This document shows positions 1 through 9,075 of a DNA stretch of 64,000 bases, one piece after another. The DNA comes from Marinimicrobium agarilyticum DSM 16975 (lineage in GTDB: Bacteria; Pseudomonadota; Gammaproteobacteria; Pseudomonadales; Cellvibrionaceae): positions 234,839 through 298,838 of the forward strand of contig NZ_AUHU01000006.1 in assembly GCF_000423345.1 (NCBI RefSeq), read 5' to 3'. The notes under the pieces were generated by a model. That model had not been told where the DNA came from and searched no databases. It saw only the letters and a list, made by a program, of their open reading frames with translations. The position numbers and the translations under genes are program-made. Positions within the stretch are counted from its first letter, which is position 1. Each line of letters opens with the position of its first letter.

Positions 1-218
1 CTGCCAGTTCGAAACTCGGCGGAATTGCGGGAACGTTGCTGGGTGTTTCAGGCCTGCTGGACTCTCTGACCGCCTCGGCGCTTGTCATTGTCATACCCTT
101 GGCGGGCGCGGCCGTGCTACTGATTCGCAGCGGTATCGACACCCGTGGTCTGCGCCTGGAAGATATCCGGCACGCCATGCAGCACAAAGCCAAGCGAGAA
201 GCGGCCCCAGAACGTTGA
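1..218 (+). CDS. Partial membrane protein, probable MFS transporter C-terminus
   Basis: This is the 3' end of a gene that begins before the window. The open frame runs from base 3 to a TGA at 216-218. It encodes about 71 residues: one hydrophobic segment (ALVIVIPLAGAAVLLI) followed by a charged tail ending KREAAPER. A final transmembrane helix with a basic cytoplasmic tail is typical of major facilitator transporters, but no diagnostic motif is present, so the family is an inference. A TTG at 36 could serve as a start, but the frame is open to the window edge and a truncated gene is more likely. Confidence 0.45.
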   Translation, partial: ASSKLGGIAGTLLGVSGLLDSLTASALVIVIPLAGAAVLLIRSGIDTRGLRLEDIRHAMQHKAKREAAPER

Positions 219-303
219 TGTGACCAACCCATCAATACCCGGTGTCACGCGGCCGTTGGCGTAACCGAGCGCGCCGCTTGGCGACGCACCCGCCATTGCG
301 CGT

Positions 304-756
304 TCACTTGACGACGAACTCGCCCTTCATGAGTGAGGAGTGTCCGGGGAAAGAGCAAAAGAACTGGTAGTTGGCACCCTGCTCCAGTCCACTGGCATCA
401 AAGGTGATCGAGGTTTCCTCACCGCCGCCAATGATTTCTGTGTGGGCAATCACACGCTCATCGCCCGGCTTCACGTAGTTGTTTTCCAGCCCGGCCGACA
501 TGCCATCCTGCACCACTCCCTGCATGTCCTCATTCAGGGTCAACACCCAGTTGTGCCCCATGACGTTTTCCGCCATTGAGCCCGAATGCGTCAGCTTGAC
601 CGTGAACTCTTCACAACTCGCATCCATTTCAATGCGGTCGGTGTCATAACGCATCTTGTCGTTGCTATCAACGGTCACCTCACAGTCAGCGGCCTGAGCG
701 CCAGTGGCGGCACAAGCGGCAAGGGACAACACAAATACTTTCATGGAAAACTTCAT
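304..756 (-). CDS. azu: Azurin (type 1 blue copper protein)
   Basis: A 150-residue periplasmic electron carrier. Residues 1-22 form a signal peptide ending AQA. The copper-site residues of azurins are visible: His in VMGHNWVL, then Cys, His and Met in [14 protein letters not shown], close to the end as in Pseudomonas azurin. An N-terminal Cys pairs with a second Cys (ADCEV / ASCEEF), as in the azurin disulfide. Two consecutive ATGs occur at 759 and 756. The AGGAGG at 762-767 sits 5 bases from the second, so 756 is preferred. Azurins donate electrons to nitrite reductase or peroxidases in denitrifiers, which fits the norB gene nearby. Confidence 0.95.
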   Translation of the reverse strand: MKFSMKVFVLSLAACAATGAQAADCEVTVDSNDKMRYDTDRIEMDASCEEFTVKLTHSGSMAENVMGHNWVLTLNEDMQGVVQDGMSAGLENNYVKPGDERVIAHTEIIGGGEETSITFDASGLEQGANYQFFCSFPGHSSLMKGEFVVK

Positions 757-928
757 CATAACCTCCTATAAAGAGAGTAAAGACCCAGAGCCAAGTTAAA
801 AGCTCTCGTATCATTCTGTGCTAGCTAGCGCACCGAAAAACTGGCAGAAAGCGCATCATACCACCCATCGTAACGAGCTTGCCGCCGGGGAGGCGTTCTC
901 CAGGTTCCGGGCAATGGTATCAATGCGC

Positions 929-1285
929 TCAGTGATCCATCTTTTTAAGATACTCGCGCAGCACACGAGCGTGATTATGCTCCCTGTCTTTGGCAGCATA
1001 AACCAGTGTCAGCCGTCCGTTTTGGTTTTTCCCGAGAAGCTCCCTTGCTGTCTGCTTGTGGTCCTTCAACTCTTCCAAGTAATCGGTTCGAAACTCCTTC
1101 CATTTATCGGGGTCGTGATTGAACCACTTGCGTAGGGCTTCACTGGGAGCCACCTCTTTACACCAGTCATCGAGTTCAAGCGCTTCTTTTTTGATGCCCC
1201 TCGGCCAGAGGCCATCCACAAGCACTCGGGCGCCATCGTCTTTTTCAACATGGTCATGGGCGCGCTTAAGAAATACGTCCACCAT
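929..1285 (-). CDS. DUF488 (YeaO-like) family protein
   Basis: A soluble protein of 118 residues in the DUF488 family. It has the family signatures DGARVLVDGLWPRG near the N-terminus and LTLVYAAKDREHNHARVL near the C-terminus. The biochemical role of the family is not established. The open frame begins 12 bases earlier, but that upstream ATGGAGGTC supplies the GGAGG ribosome-binding site for the ATG at 1285, so the internal ATG is preferred. A second, diverged DUF488 gene lies at 14338-14766. Confidence 0.85.
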   Translation of the reverse strand: MVDVFLKRAHDHVEKDDGARVLVDGLWPRGIKKEALELDDWCKEVAPSEALRKWFNHDPDKWKEFRTDYLEELKDHKQTARELLGKNQNGRLTLVYAAKDREHNHARVLREYLKKMDH

Positions 1286-1394
1286 AGTGACCTCCATACC
1301 GTTTCGATTTCAATGCTCGTACCGGACACAGAGATGACCAGCCACGCTCTATCGTAGACCAGCGTCGTCCTATAACCATAGGACAGCAGTGCCG

Positions 1395-2759
<1,365 letters not shown>

Positions 2760-2765
2760 TTAACG

Positions 2766-2792
2766 CCGAGGGCGGAGCGAGCCCGCCCTCGG
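2766..2792 (-). terminator. GC-rich hairpin after norB, possible terminator
   Basis: A perfect 10-bp stem (CCGAGGGCGG pairing with CCGCCCTCGG) with a 7-base loop lies between the norB stop at 2799 and the gdhA start at 2741. There is no clear U tract after it on the minus strand, so it may be a weak terminator or a 3'-end stabiliser. Confidence 0.5.
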
Positions 2793-2798
2793 TCTGGG

Positions 2799-5165
2799 TT
2801 ACTTGTTGCCGCCGCAGTGACCGCAGCAGACGCTGTCACCCTGATGGGCTTCGGCCATGGCGGCGTCGGACTCAGCATAGGCGGGGGGCCAGGCTTTTTC
2901 CAGGCGCCCCGCCGCCGGCTTGCCCGATGCGTCGGGAAAGAGTACGCCCTTAACCACCTGCCAGCTCACTGCCAGAGCACCGACAATGAAAATCACATCA
3001 CCAATAGTACGTATCCAGCGCAGGGTTTCCAGCAGCGGTTGCTGCAAAAAGGCTTCACTGCGAGCGTACCACAGCCCCTCGGAAGCGCTTGCCACGAACT
3101 GGATGATGCCCACCGGCAACAGGCTGGTAAACAGCATCAACACCAGTCCGCCGTTCATCCACCAGAAGGCGGTTTTCATGAGTCGCTCGCTAAACACCAT
3201 GTTGGGGCGAATGTAACGCAGGATCAACAGACCAAACCCCAGCGCCAGGAAGCCATAAACGCCGAACAACGCCGCATGAGCATGGGTGGGCGTGGTATTC
3301 AGCCCCTGTACGTAGTACAGCGAGATGGGAGGGTTGATCATAAAGCCCAGCACGCCCGCTCCCAGCATGTTCCAGAAGGCAACGGCTACGAAGAACAGCA
3401 GTGGCCACTTGATGTTCTGCATCCAGGGCGCACGGAACTTCAACCGCCAGTTCTCCCAGGCCTCATAGCCCAGAACCACCAGAGGGACCACCTCCAGCGC
3501 GCTGAAGGAAGCGCCCACCGCCATCACCGGTGTGGTGGTGCCGGAAAAGTACAGGTGGTGGAAGGTACCGGGCACGCCCCCGAGCATAAACAGTGAGGCC
3601 GAGGCCAGCGACGCGGCGGTGGCCATGGGCCGGGACACCAGCCCCATGCTGCAGAAAATGAAGGCCAGGGCGGCAGTGGCGAACACTTCGAAGAAGCCTT
3701 CTACCCACAGGTGCACCACCCACCAACGCCAGTATTCCATGATGGAAATGTGTGTGCGTTCTCCATAGGCCAGACCCGCGCCGTAGAACAGGCCAATGGC
3801 CACCACCGAAGCCGTTAACAGTACCAGCAGGTTCTTATCCCCACCCTGCTTGAGGGCCGGCACGATGCCGCGCATCATCAGGAACAGCCAGAAAGCAATG
3901 CCGGCGACTTTCAGGATCTGCCAGAACCGGCCGAGGTCGACGTACTCATAGCCCTGATGACCCAGCCAGAAGCTCCACTCGGCAGGCATGATCTGGTTGA
4001 TGGCGAAGAAGTTACCGACGAAAGACCCGACCACGACCGCAATCAATGCCCAGAACAGAATGTCCACCCCCAACTTTTGATACTTGGGATCTTTGCCGCC
4101 ATTGATCACCGGCGCAAGGAACAGTCCCGCCGCCAGGAAGCCGGTAGCGATCCAGAACATGGCCGACTGAATGTGCCAGGTGCGCATCAACGAATACGGA
4201 AACCAGTCCGACGTCTGAATGCCGTAAAAACCCTGGCCTTCAATGGTGTAGTGCGCGACGAACCCGCCCAGAAACACCTGGAAGGTAAACAGTCCCACCA
4301 CGGCCAGAAGATACTTACCCAGCGCTTTTTGAGAGGGCGTAAGCGCAAAGGTGGTGATCGGGTCCTGCTTGGGTGCCTCGGGCTCTTCTTCGTCTTCTTT
4401 GCGCAGGAACGCCCAACCCCAGACCAGCCCGCCCACGCCGGCAATCAGCAAGACCACACTGGCGATGGACCAGACGATGTTCTCCGCCGTGGGCTTGTTG
4501 CCGATCAAGGGCTCATGGGGCCAGTTGTTGGTGTAGGTCGCCTCACCGGGATAGCGCTCGGTGGCGGCCGCCCAGGCCGTCCAGAAGAAAAAGTCGGTCA
4601 ACTGTTCGCGCCGCTCCGCGCTGGGCATCGTGACTTCTTTCATGGCATAACTTTCGCGGGTCGGCTGAAGCGCAGGATCGCCTCCAAACAGGCGGTTGTA
4701 GTAATCCGCCGTCTGCGCCATGGCCTGAACGCGCCGCTCGGAAACGACCAGCGTATCGGTCTCGGCATTCCAGGTATTGGTGCGATAGGCCTGCTTCAAT
4801 TCATATTGGAGCGCATTCTGCTCACTCCCAGTCAGTTCTTCATAACCGGCGCCGTAGGTGTCCTTTGCGGCCAGCTCCAGCCAGGCAAGCAATTCCCGGT
4901 GCAACCAGTCCGCTGTCCAGTCCGGGGCCTGGTAGGCACCGTGCCCCCAAATGGAACCCAGTTGCATACCGCCCACGGATTGCCAGGCCGTCTGACCGTC
5001 CAGAATGCTGGTCTCGGTCATGATTGTCTGGCCAGAGGCCGTTACCACCTGATCGGGGATCGGTGGCGCCTTGCGATACACCTCCATCCCGAAATACCCC
5101 AACAAGCCAAAGGTCACAGCCAGTGTGCCAATCAGCGTCCACCACAGTTTCTTGTACTTACCCAT
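2799..5165 (-). CDS. norB: Quinol-dependent nitric oxide reductase (qNor)
   Basis: A single-subunit nitric oxide reductase of 788 residues that reduces NO to N2O with quinol as electron donor. The N-terminal 200 or so residues carry the extra helix and periplasmic domain found in qNor but not in the NorCB large subunit. The rest is a multi-helix heme-copper-oxidase-like core with GHQGYEYVDLGRFWQ, the conserved acidic segment HLWVEGFFEVFATA, and HHLYFSGTT. The ATG at 5165 overlaps the end of ric by 8 bases, so the two are cotranscribed. The frame is open 11 codons further up but has no better start. The C-terminus ends in an unusual CCGHCGG motif. Confidence 0.95.
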   Translation of the reverse strand: MGKYKKLWWTLIGTLAVTFGLLGYFGMEVYRKAPPIPDQVVTASGQTIMTETSILDGQTAWQSVGGMQLGSIWGHGAYQAPDWTADWLHRELLAWLELAAKDTYGAGYEELTGSEQNALQYELKQAYRTNTWNAETDTLVVSERRVQAMAQTADYYNRLFGGDPALQPTRESYAMKEVTMPSAERREQLTDFFFWTAWAAATERYPGEATYTNNWPHEPLIGNKPTAENIVWSIASVVLLIAGVGGLVWGWAFLRKEDEEEPEAPKQDPITTFALTPSQKALGKYLLAVVGLFTFQVFLGGFVAHYTIEGQGFYGIQTSDWFPYSLMRTWHIQSAMFWIATGFLAAGLFLAPVINGGKDPKYQKLGVDILFWALIAVVVGSFVGNFFAINQIMPAEWSFWLGHQGYEYVDLGRFWQILKVAGIAFWLFLMMRGIVPALKQGGDKNLLVLLTASVVAIGLFYGAGLAYGERTHISIMEYWRWWVVHLWVEGFFEVFATAALAFIFCSMGLVSRPMATAASLASASLFMLGGVPGTFHHLYFSGTTTPVMAVGASFSALEVVPLVVLGYEAWENWRLKFRAPWMQNIKWPLLFFVAVAFWNMLGAGVLGFMINPPISLYYVQGLNTTPTHAHAALFGVYGFLALGFGLLILRYIRPNMVFSERLMKTAFWWMNGGLVLMLFTSLLPVGIIQFVASASEGLWYARSEAFLQQPLLETLRWIRTIGDVIFIVGALAVSWQVVKGVLFPDASGKPAAGRLEKAWPPAYAESDAAMAEAHQGDSVCCGHCGGNK

Positions 5166-5841
5166 TTGCCGCAGCCCCCAGCCCGTCAATACGATCAAAT
5201 AAAATGTTGTTTTCCAGATGGATGTGGTCCATTAAGTCGACCTCGAGCGATGCCAATCCCACGTAAAGCGCTCGCCAGGTGTTACAGGCCCCGACGGGGA
5301 GGTTGATGCCCCGAGTCAGCTCATGGATTCGGCGCAGCCCTTGGGCGTGCTCATCGTGTTCGTGGCGCATCATGTTCACCGGCCCCGTGGCCATCCCCAG
5401 CATGCCCCGGGCAATCATGGGGAAGAGAATCTGCTCTTCTTTATCCATATGGCTCTCCAGCTCGGCAACCATCGCTTCCAGATGATTCGCCAAGCCGCTG
5501 GGGCACTCGGGGTGGCCGCCGTGAACCAGCTCAACCCGCTGACTGAGACGAATCAGTTCCGGCAGCTGTTGGCGATGCACGTCGTGATAACGAGTCAAGA
5601 TATGCTCAATCAGTTCGCTATCGCCCGCCTCCGCCCAGTTGCCTCGGGCACCCTTCGCCTGGGCGTGTAAAAGGTCCAGTTCAGCAACCAGTGCGCCCGG
5701 ATCCACCCCCTTGCGCTCAAGTGCATGGGAAAGCGTCTGTTTCCCCCCACAACAAAAATCCAGGCCGTAGCCATGAAATACGCCAGTGGCGCCGGGTAAC
5801 TCCCGGGCAATATCACCGACCGATTGCGTCAGCCAACTCAT
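5158..5841 (-). CDS. ric: Iron-sulfur cluster repair di-iron protein (Ric/YtfE/ScdA)
   Basis: A 227-residue hemerythrin-like protein that helps repair Fe-S clusters damaged by nitric oxide. The N-terminal ScdA-type domain has the DFCCGG motif at about residues 31-36. The C-terminal domain carries the di-iron-binding His and Glu residues, seen in HILTRYHDVHRQQL, ELESHMDKEEQILFP, MRHEHDEH and DHIHLENNILF. The ATG at 5841 is preceded by GGGGGA. It is first in an operon with norB, and an NsrR-type operator lies at 5888-5910. Confidence 0.95.
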   Translation of the reverse strand: MSWLTQSVGDIARELPGATGVFHGYGLDFCCGGKQTLSHALERKGVDPGALVAELDLLHAQAKGARGNWAEAGDSELIEHILTRYHDVHRQQLPELIRLSQRVELVHGGHPECPSGLANHLEAMVAELESHMDKEEQILFPMIARGMLGMATGPVNMMRHEHDEHAQGLRRIHELTRGINLPVGACNTWRALYVGLASLEVDLMDHIHLENNILFDRIDGLGAAANG

Positions 5842-5887
5842 AGGCGGCTCCCCCTTCCGGTTGCAGCACATCATCGAAGCATCCCTT

Positions 5888-5910
5888 AAGATGCATAAAC
5901 TTTACATCTT
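5888..5910. promoter_or_regulatory. NsrR-type operator upstream of ric-norB
   Basis: A 23-bp imperfect palindrome starting AAGATGCAT and ending TACATCTT, 47 bases upstream of the ric start. It matches both outer half-sites of the NsrR consensus known from enterobacteria and betaproteobacteria (AAGATGYATTT, 1-bp centre, AAATRCATCTT). A gene for NsrR lies at 7740-8177. Binding is inferred, not shown. Confidence 0.8.
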
Positions 5911-6055
5911 TACAAAGAATACCGCCCCAAGAAAAAGAAGTAAAACAAATTCATCTTTAAATACCCCTATTACCCCATCAGAGGTAGCGGGGCATCGCCC
6001 GCGCGGGAGAGGGAGCCACCCTTTAGTGGAAATAGACGTTGAAGAGGCTCTTTAA

Positions 6056-6078
6056 AAGATATATTATTTTTACATGTT
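6056..6078. promoter_or_regulatory. Second, weaker NsrR-type operator upstream of the DUF454-nnrS-nsrR unit
   Basis: A 23-bp window beginning AAGATATATT and ending TTACATGTT keeps most outer positions of the NsrR palindrome but departs from the consensus at six positions. It lies 57 bases before the start at 6135 and, with the site at 5888, suggests coordinated control of both divergent units, including autoregulation of nsrR. Confidence 0.5.
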
Positions 6079-6134
6079 TAAATCCCTTGTTGGTGGTACC
6101 CTGCGGGATCCACTGGACATCGTCAGGAGCCGGT

Positions 6135-6518
6135 ATGAGCGGAACACAATGGTGGCAGAACACCCGCCGACTACCCTGGTTGCTGGTAGCCTGGCTCAGC
6201 ATTGGACTGGGAGCTGTCGGCGCCCTGCTGCCGGTACTGCCCACGACGCCATTCCTGCTGGTAGCCGCCTGGGCGGCTCCCAAAGGTTCCCCCAGGCTGC
6301 ATGGCTGGCTGAGTAGCCACCGGCAATTTGGACCGCTACTGCGTGCCTGGCATACCCGGCGCGCGGTCCCCAGGCGAGCCAAGTGGTTCGCACCGGCATT
6401 AATGCTCGGCAGCCTGATCTTGATGGCGCTGACAGGGGTAGCTCCGGTAGTACTGCTTGCGCTGGTAGGCCTGTTCTGCGCCGTAACAATTTATCTGTTC
6501 AGCCGCCCCGACGCCTGA
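6135..6518 (+). CDS. DUF454 (YbaN-like) inner-membrane protein
   Basis: A small membrane protein of 127 residues. It has two hydrophobic regions (LLVAWLSIGLGAVGALLPVLPTTPFLLVAAWAA, given here as family-typical LPVLPTTPFLL, and a C-terminal LILMALTGVAPVVLLALVGL). The segment between them holds SPRLHGWLSSHRQFGPLL, which is characteristic of DUF454. The function of the family is unknown. The start at 6135 is preferred because CAGGAG lies just upstream and the family protein begins shortly before the first helix. It is first in a plus-strand unit with nnrS and nsrR, so a role linked to NO stress is possible but unproven. Confidence 0.8.
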   Translation: MSGTQWWQNTRRLPWLLVAWLSIGLGAVGALLPVLPTTPFLLVAAWAAPKGSPRLHGWLSSHRQFGPLLRAWHTRRAVPRRAKWFAPALMLGSLILMALTGVAPVVLLALVGLFCAVTIYLFSRPDA

Positions 6519-6548
6519 TGGCTCGGGGACGAAACCGAGGAGCTATTC

Positions 6549-7727
6549 ATGCCCCAACGCAACGCCCTGCTCTGCTACCCTTTTCGTCCGTTTTTTATTC
6601 TGACGGGCCTGTACGCCATAGTGGTGGTGTTGGCCTGGGTCGGGTTTCTGTTTGGCGGCTGGCCTCTGCCGCTGGGCTGGTCACCCCTGCAATGGCACAG
6701 CCATGAAATGATCTACGGCTTCGTTACGGCCGCCACCGCCGGGTTTCTACTCACGGCCATGTGCAATTGGACGGGCGCTCCCCCACTTCAAGGTAAAGGC
6801 CTGTTAGCACTGGTAATGCTCTGGCTGGCCGGGCGCCTTGTCTTCTGGTTCGCCGGTTGGCTGCCCGGTTGGCTGGTGGCCGCGGTGGATCTGGCTTTTC
6901 TACCGGTGGTTGCAATCTATGCCGCTCGTGTGTTGTTACGCTACGGCAACAAGCGCAACCTGATTTTAGTGGCGGTGCTAGCCGCGCTGACCGTCGGCAA
7001 CCTGCTCATGCACCTGGGGTTTTCCGGCGGCAGCATGCATTGGTTAAAGCTCGGGCAGGGCCTGGGACTCGATATCATAACGTTAATGATTGTGGTCATT
7101 GCCGGGCGCATTACGCCGGCGTTCACGGCCAACTGGTTAAGAGGCCAGGGGGAACCGGCTGAACGGGTTGTTAAATCCACAACCGTCACTGGCCTGGCAA
7201 TGGCCAGCGTGGCCTTACTGGCCGTATTGGCGTTGTTGCCACTACCCGCTTGGTGCGAAGCGCTGGCTGCTCTGTTTGCGGGGGGAGTGAACGCTCTGAG
7301 ACTATACCAGTGGCGGGGGTGGCTGGCGTGGCGTGAGCCACTGCTGTGGATCCTGCACTTGGCCTACGGATGGGTGGTCCTCGCGCTGCTGCTGCGCGGG
7401 GTCAGCGGTTTTTATCCGGCCATACCCGACACGCTGTGGCAGCACTCGCTGGCCTTGGGGGGCATTGGAACACTGATCCTCGGGGTGATGAGCCGGGTCG
7501 CCGTCGGCCATACAGGGCGACCCATGAAGTTGCCGCCTTATGGCCGTTTGATGATTTGGGCCATTATTGCCGCCACCGTTTTGCGTCTGTTGGCAGCCAA
7601 CCAGTGGATTGATTACCGCATTGGGGTAACCTTGTCCGCGCTGAGCTGGATTTTGGCCTTCAGCTTGTTTGTCGTGCTTTACGCACCCATGTTAACTCAA
7701 CCCCGGGCCGACAACCGCCCAGGCTAA
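6549..7727 (+). CDS. nnrS: NnrS family heme-copper membrane protein
   Basis: A 392-residue protein with about twelve predicted membrane helices. Family hallmarks are the N-terminal YPFRPFFILTGLYA, the WHSHEMIYGF motif with likely metal-ligand histidines, and MSRVAVGHTGRPM late in the protein. NnrS proteins bind heme and copper and protect cells from nitric oxide; they usually sit in NO-responsive regulons. The ATG at 6549 follows GAGGAG. The gene is 30 bases downstream of the DUF454 gene and 12 bases before nsrR. Confidence 0.95.
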   Translation: MPQRNALLCYPFRPFFILTGLYAIVVVLAWVGFLFGGWPLPLGWSPLQWHSHEMIYGFVTAATAGFLLTAMCNWTGAPPLQGKGLLALVMLWLAGRLVFWFAGWLPGWLVAAVDLAFLPVVAIYAARVLLRYGNKRNLILVAVLAALTVGNLLMHLGFSGGSMHWLKLGQGLGLDIITLMIVVIAGRITPAFTANWLRGQGEPAERVVKSTTVTGLAMASVALLAVLALLPLPAWCEALAALFAGGVNALRLYQWRGWLAWREPLLWILHLAYGWVVLALLLRGVSGFYPAIPDTLWQHSLALGGIGTLILGVMSRVAVGHTGRPMKLPPYGRLMIWAIIAATVLRLLAANQWIDYRIGVTLSALSWILAFSLFVVLYAPMLTQPRADNRPG

Positions 7728-7739
7728 CCGAGGTCATTC

Positions 7740-8177
7740 ATGCACATTACCCGTTACACCGACTACTCTTTACGGGTGCTGATGTACGTGGCCCTGAAGG
7801 GCGAGGCGCTATCCACTATTCGCGAAATCGCCGAGAGCTACGATATTTCCAAAAACCATTTGATGAAAGTGGTGCAGGAGTTGAACAGTAAGGGCTACCT
7901 GCACGCCATTCGGGGCAAAAACGGGGGGCTGCGCTTACGTGGCACGCCAGAGGAAATTAACCTCGGTGAGCTCATTCGAAGCACCGAACAGGATCTCACC
8001 CTGGTGGAGTGCTTTGGCAGTGGAAGCCAGTGCGCCCTGACACCGGCCTGCCGGCTCAAAGGGGTCTTGGCCGAGTCGCTGGAGGCGTTTTTCCGAGTAC
8101 TGGACAGCTACACCCTGGCAGACCTGGTTTACCCCGAAAACGCTCGGGAAATGAAACAGTTACTGCGTATGCCCTGA
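7740..8177 (+). CDS. nsrR: Nitric-oxide-sensing Rrf2-family repressor NsrR
   Basis: A transcriptional repressor of 145 residues. The N-terminal winged helix (MHITRYTDYSLRVLMYVAL) and the wing with IRGKNGGLRL are typical of NsrR. Three cysteines at about positions 91, 98 and 104, arranged C-x6-C-x5-C, are the expected ligands of a NO-sensitive iron-sulfur cluster. It ends the plus-strand NO unit, and both operators found in this block fit its known recognition sequence. Its last 18 bases overlap tail-to-tail with the sterol desaturase-like gene on the other strand. Confidence 0.93.
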   Translation: MHITRYTDYSLRVLMYVALKGEALSTIREIAESYDISKNHLMKVVQELNSKGYLHAIRGKNGGLRLRGTPEEINLGELIRSTEQDLTLVECFGSGSQCALTPACRLKGVLAESLEAFFRVLDSYTLADLVYPENAREMKQLLRMP

Positions 8178-9059
8178 ACGGGCCACACCAAAACGCAGCC
8201 GCCGCGGGCGCTCCCCCGCCGGCAAGTGGCTGCCGCCGAGCTTGTCCCACAGCGTCAGGCAGGTACCAAAATTGCGGTCTCGGTGCTCCGGCGCCGCGCT
8301 GTGGTGCAACTGGTGCTGGGCCGGGCTGATCAGCCAGCGCTCCAACGGCCCGAAAGTAAACCAGATGTGGCTATGGCGCAGATTGGCGCCCAGGAAATTA
8401 AACGCGAAGCCGAGAACATCCACACCAAGAACATCCAGGCCACTCAACCGCCCGCCGAACAGATAGACAAAAACCCCACTGACGCCTCCAAAGACCACCA
8501 ACCCACGGAGGTAATAGGCGGTCATTTCCAGCGGATGCACCCGAAACAGAGTCAAAGGCGTCAGTCGCCGGGCGCTATGATGGACACGGTGAAAACGCCA
8601 CAGCCAGGGCACTCGGTGCATGGTCCGGTGCAAGGCGAAGCGGCTGAGGTCTTCCACCAGAAAGAACACCAGGGTGTAGCTCAGGGCAATCGCCAGCCAG
8701 TGCCAGTGGAATGTAGGGGCGTTCCCCAAATGCGTCTGCAGAGTGCGGGCCACCCAGAGCGTGGCCATCAGGTGACTACCCAGCAAGGGGACAATCAGTA
8801 GCAGCCGCAGCACGCCGTTACCCACCATCAGCCCCAGATCAGTGGCAGTGGAACGGTTGAACCAGTGGCGACGGGAAAAGAGAGTCCGGCGCAGGCTGCG
8901 CCAAAAGCTTCCCTGCCGTTGGCGGCGATACTGAAGATAGAGCGCGACCAACGCCATCGCACCCGCCGAAACCCAGAACAACCAATACATACGACTGGCC
9001 GGGTTCAGCGGGTAGTTCAGGGGCGCGGTCAGCGCCTGCCACCACTGCATCTCAAGCAC
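8160..9059 (-). CDS. Sterol desaturase / fatty acid hydroxylase family protein
   Basis: A 299-residue membrane enzyme. Four or so hydrophobic segments surround three histidine clusters that bind a di-iron centre in this family: HRTMH, HRVHH and HQLHH. Such enzymes hydroxylate or desaturate lipids; the substrate cannot be told from sequence. The start is a GTG at 9059, with GAGG about ten bases upstream; an ATG at 9050 is an alternative. It lies 16 bases after the TonB-dependent receptor stop, so it may be the last gene of that unit. Confidence 0.88.
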   Translation of the reverse strand: MLEMQWWQALTAPLNYPLNPASRMYWLFWVSAGAMALVALYLQYRRQRQGSFWRSLRRTLFSRRHWFNRSTATDLGLMVGNGVLRLLLIVPLLGSHLMATLWVARTLQTHLGNAPTFHWHWLAIALSYTLVFFLVEDLSRFALHRTMHRVPWLWRFHRVHHSARRLTPLTLFRVHPLEMTAYYLRGLVVFGGVSGVFVYLFGGRLSGLDVLGVDVLGFAFNFLGANLRHSHIWFTFGPLERWLISPAQHQLHHSAAPEHRDRNFGTCLTLWDKLGGSHLPAGERPRRLRFGVARSGHTQ

Positions 9060-9075
9060 GCCGATCAGCCCTCAC

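Noticed and set aside
1367..1384. Hairpin GTCCTAT/ATAGGAC downstream of gdhA as a terminator
   Set aside because: Short 7-bp AT-containing stem with no U tract on the minus strand; not enough to call.
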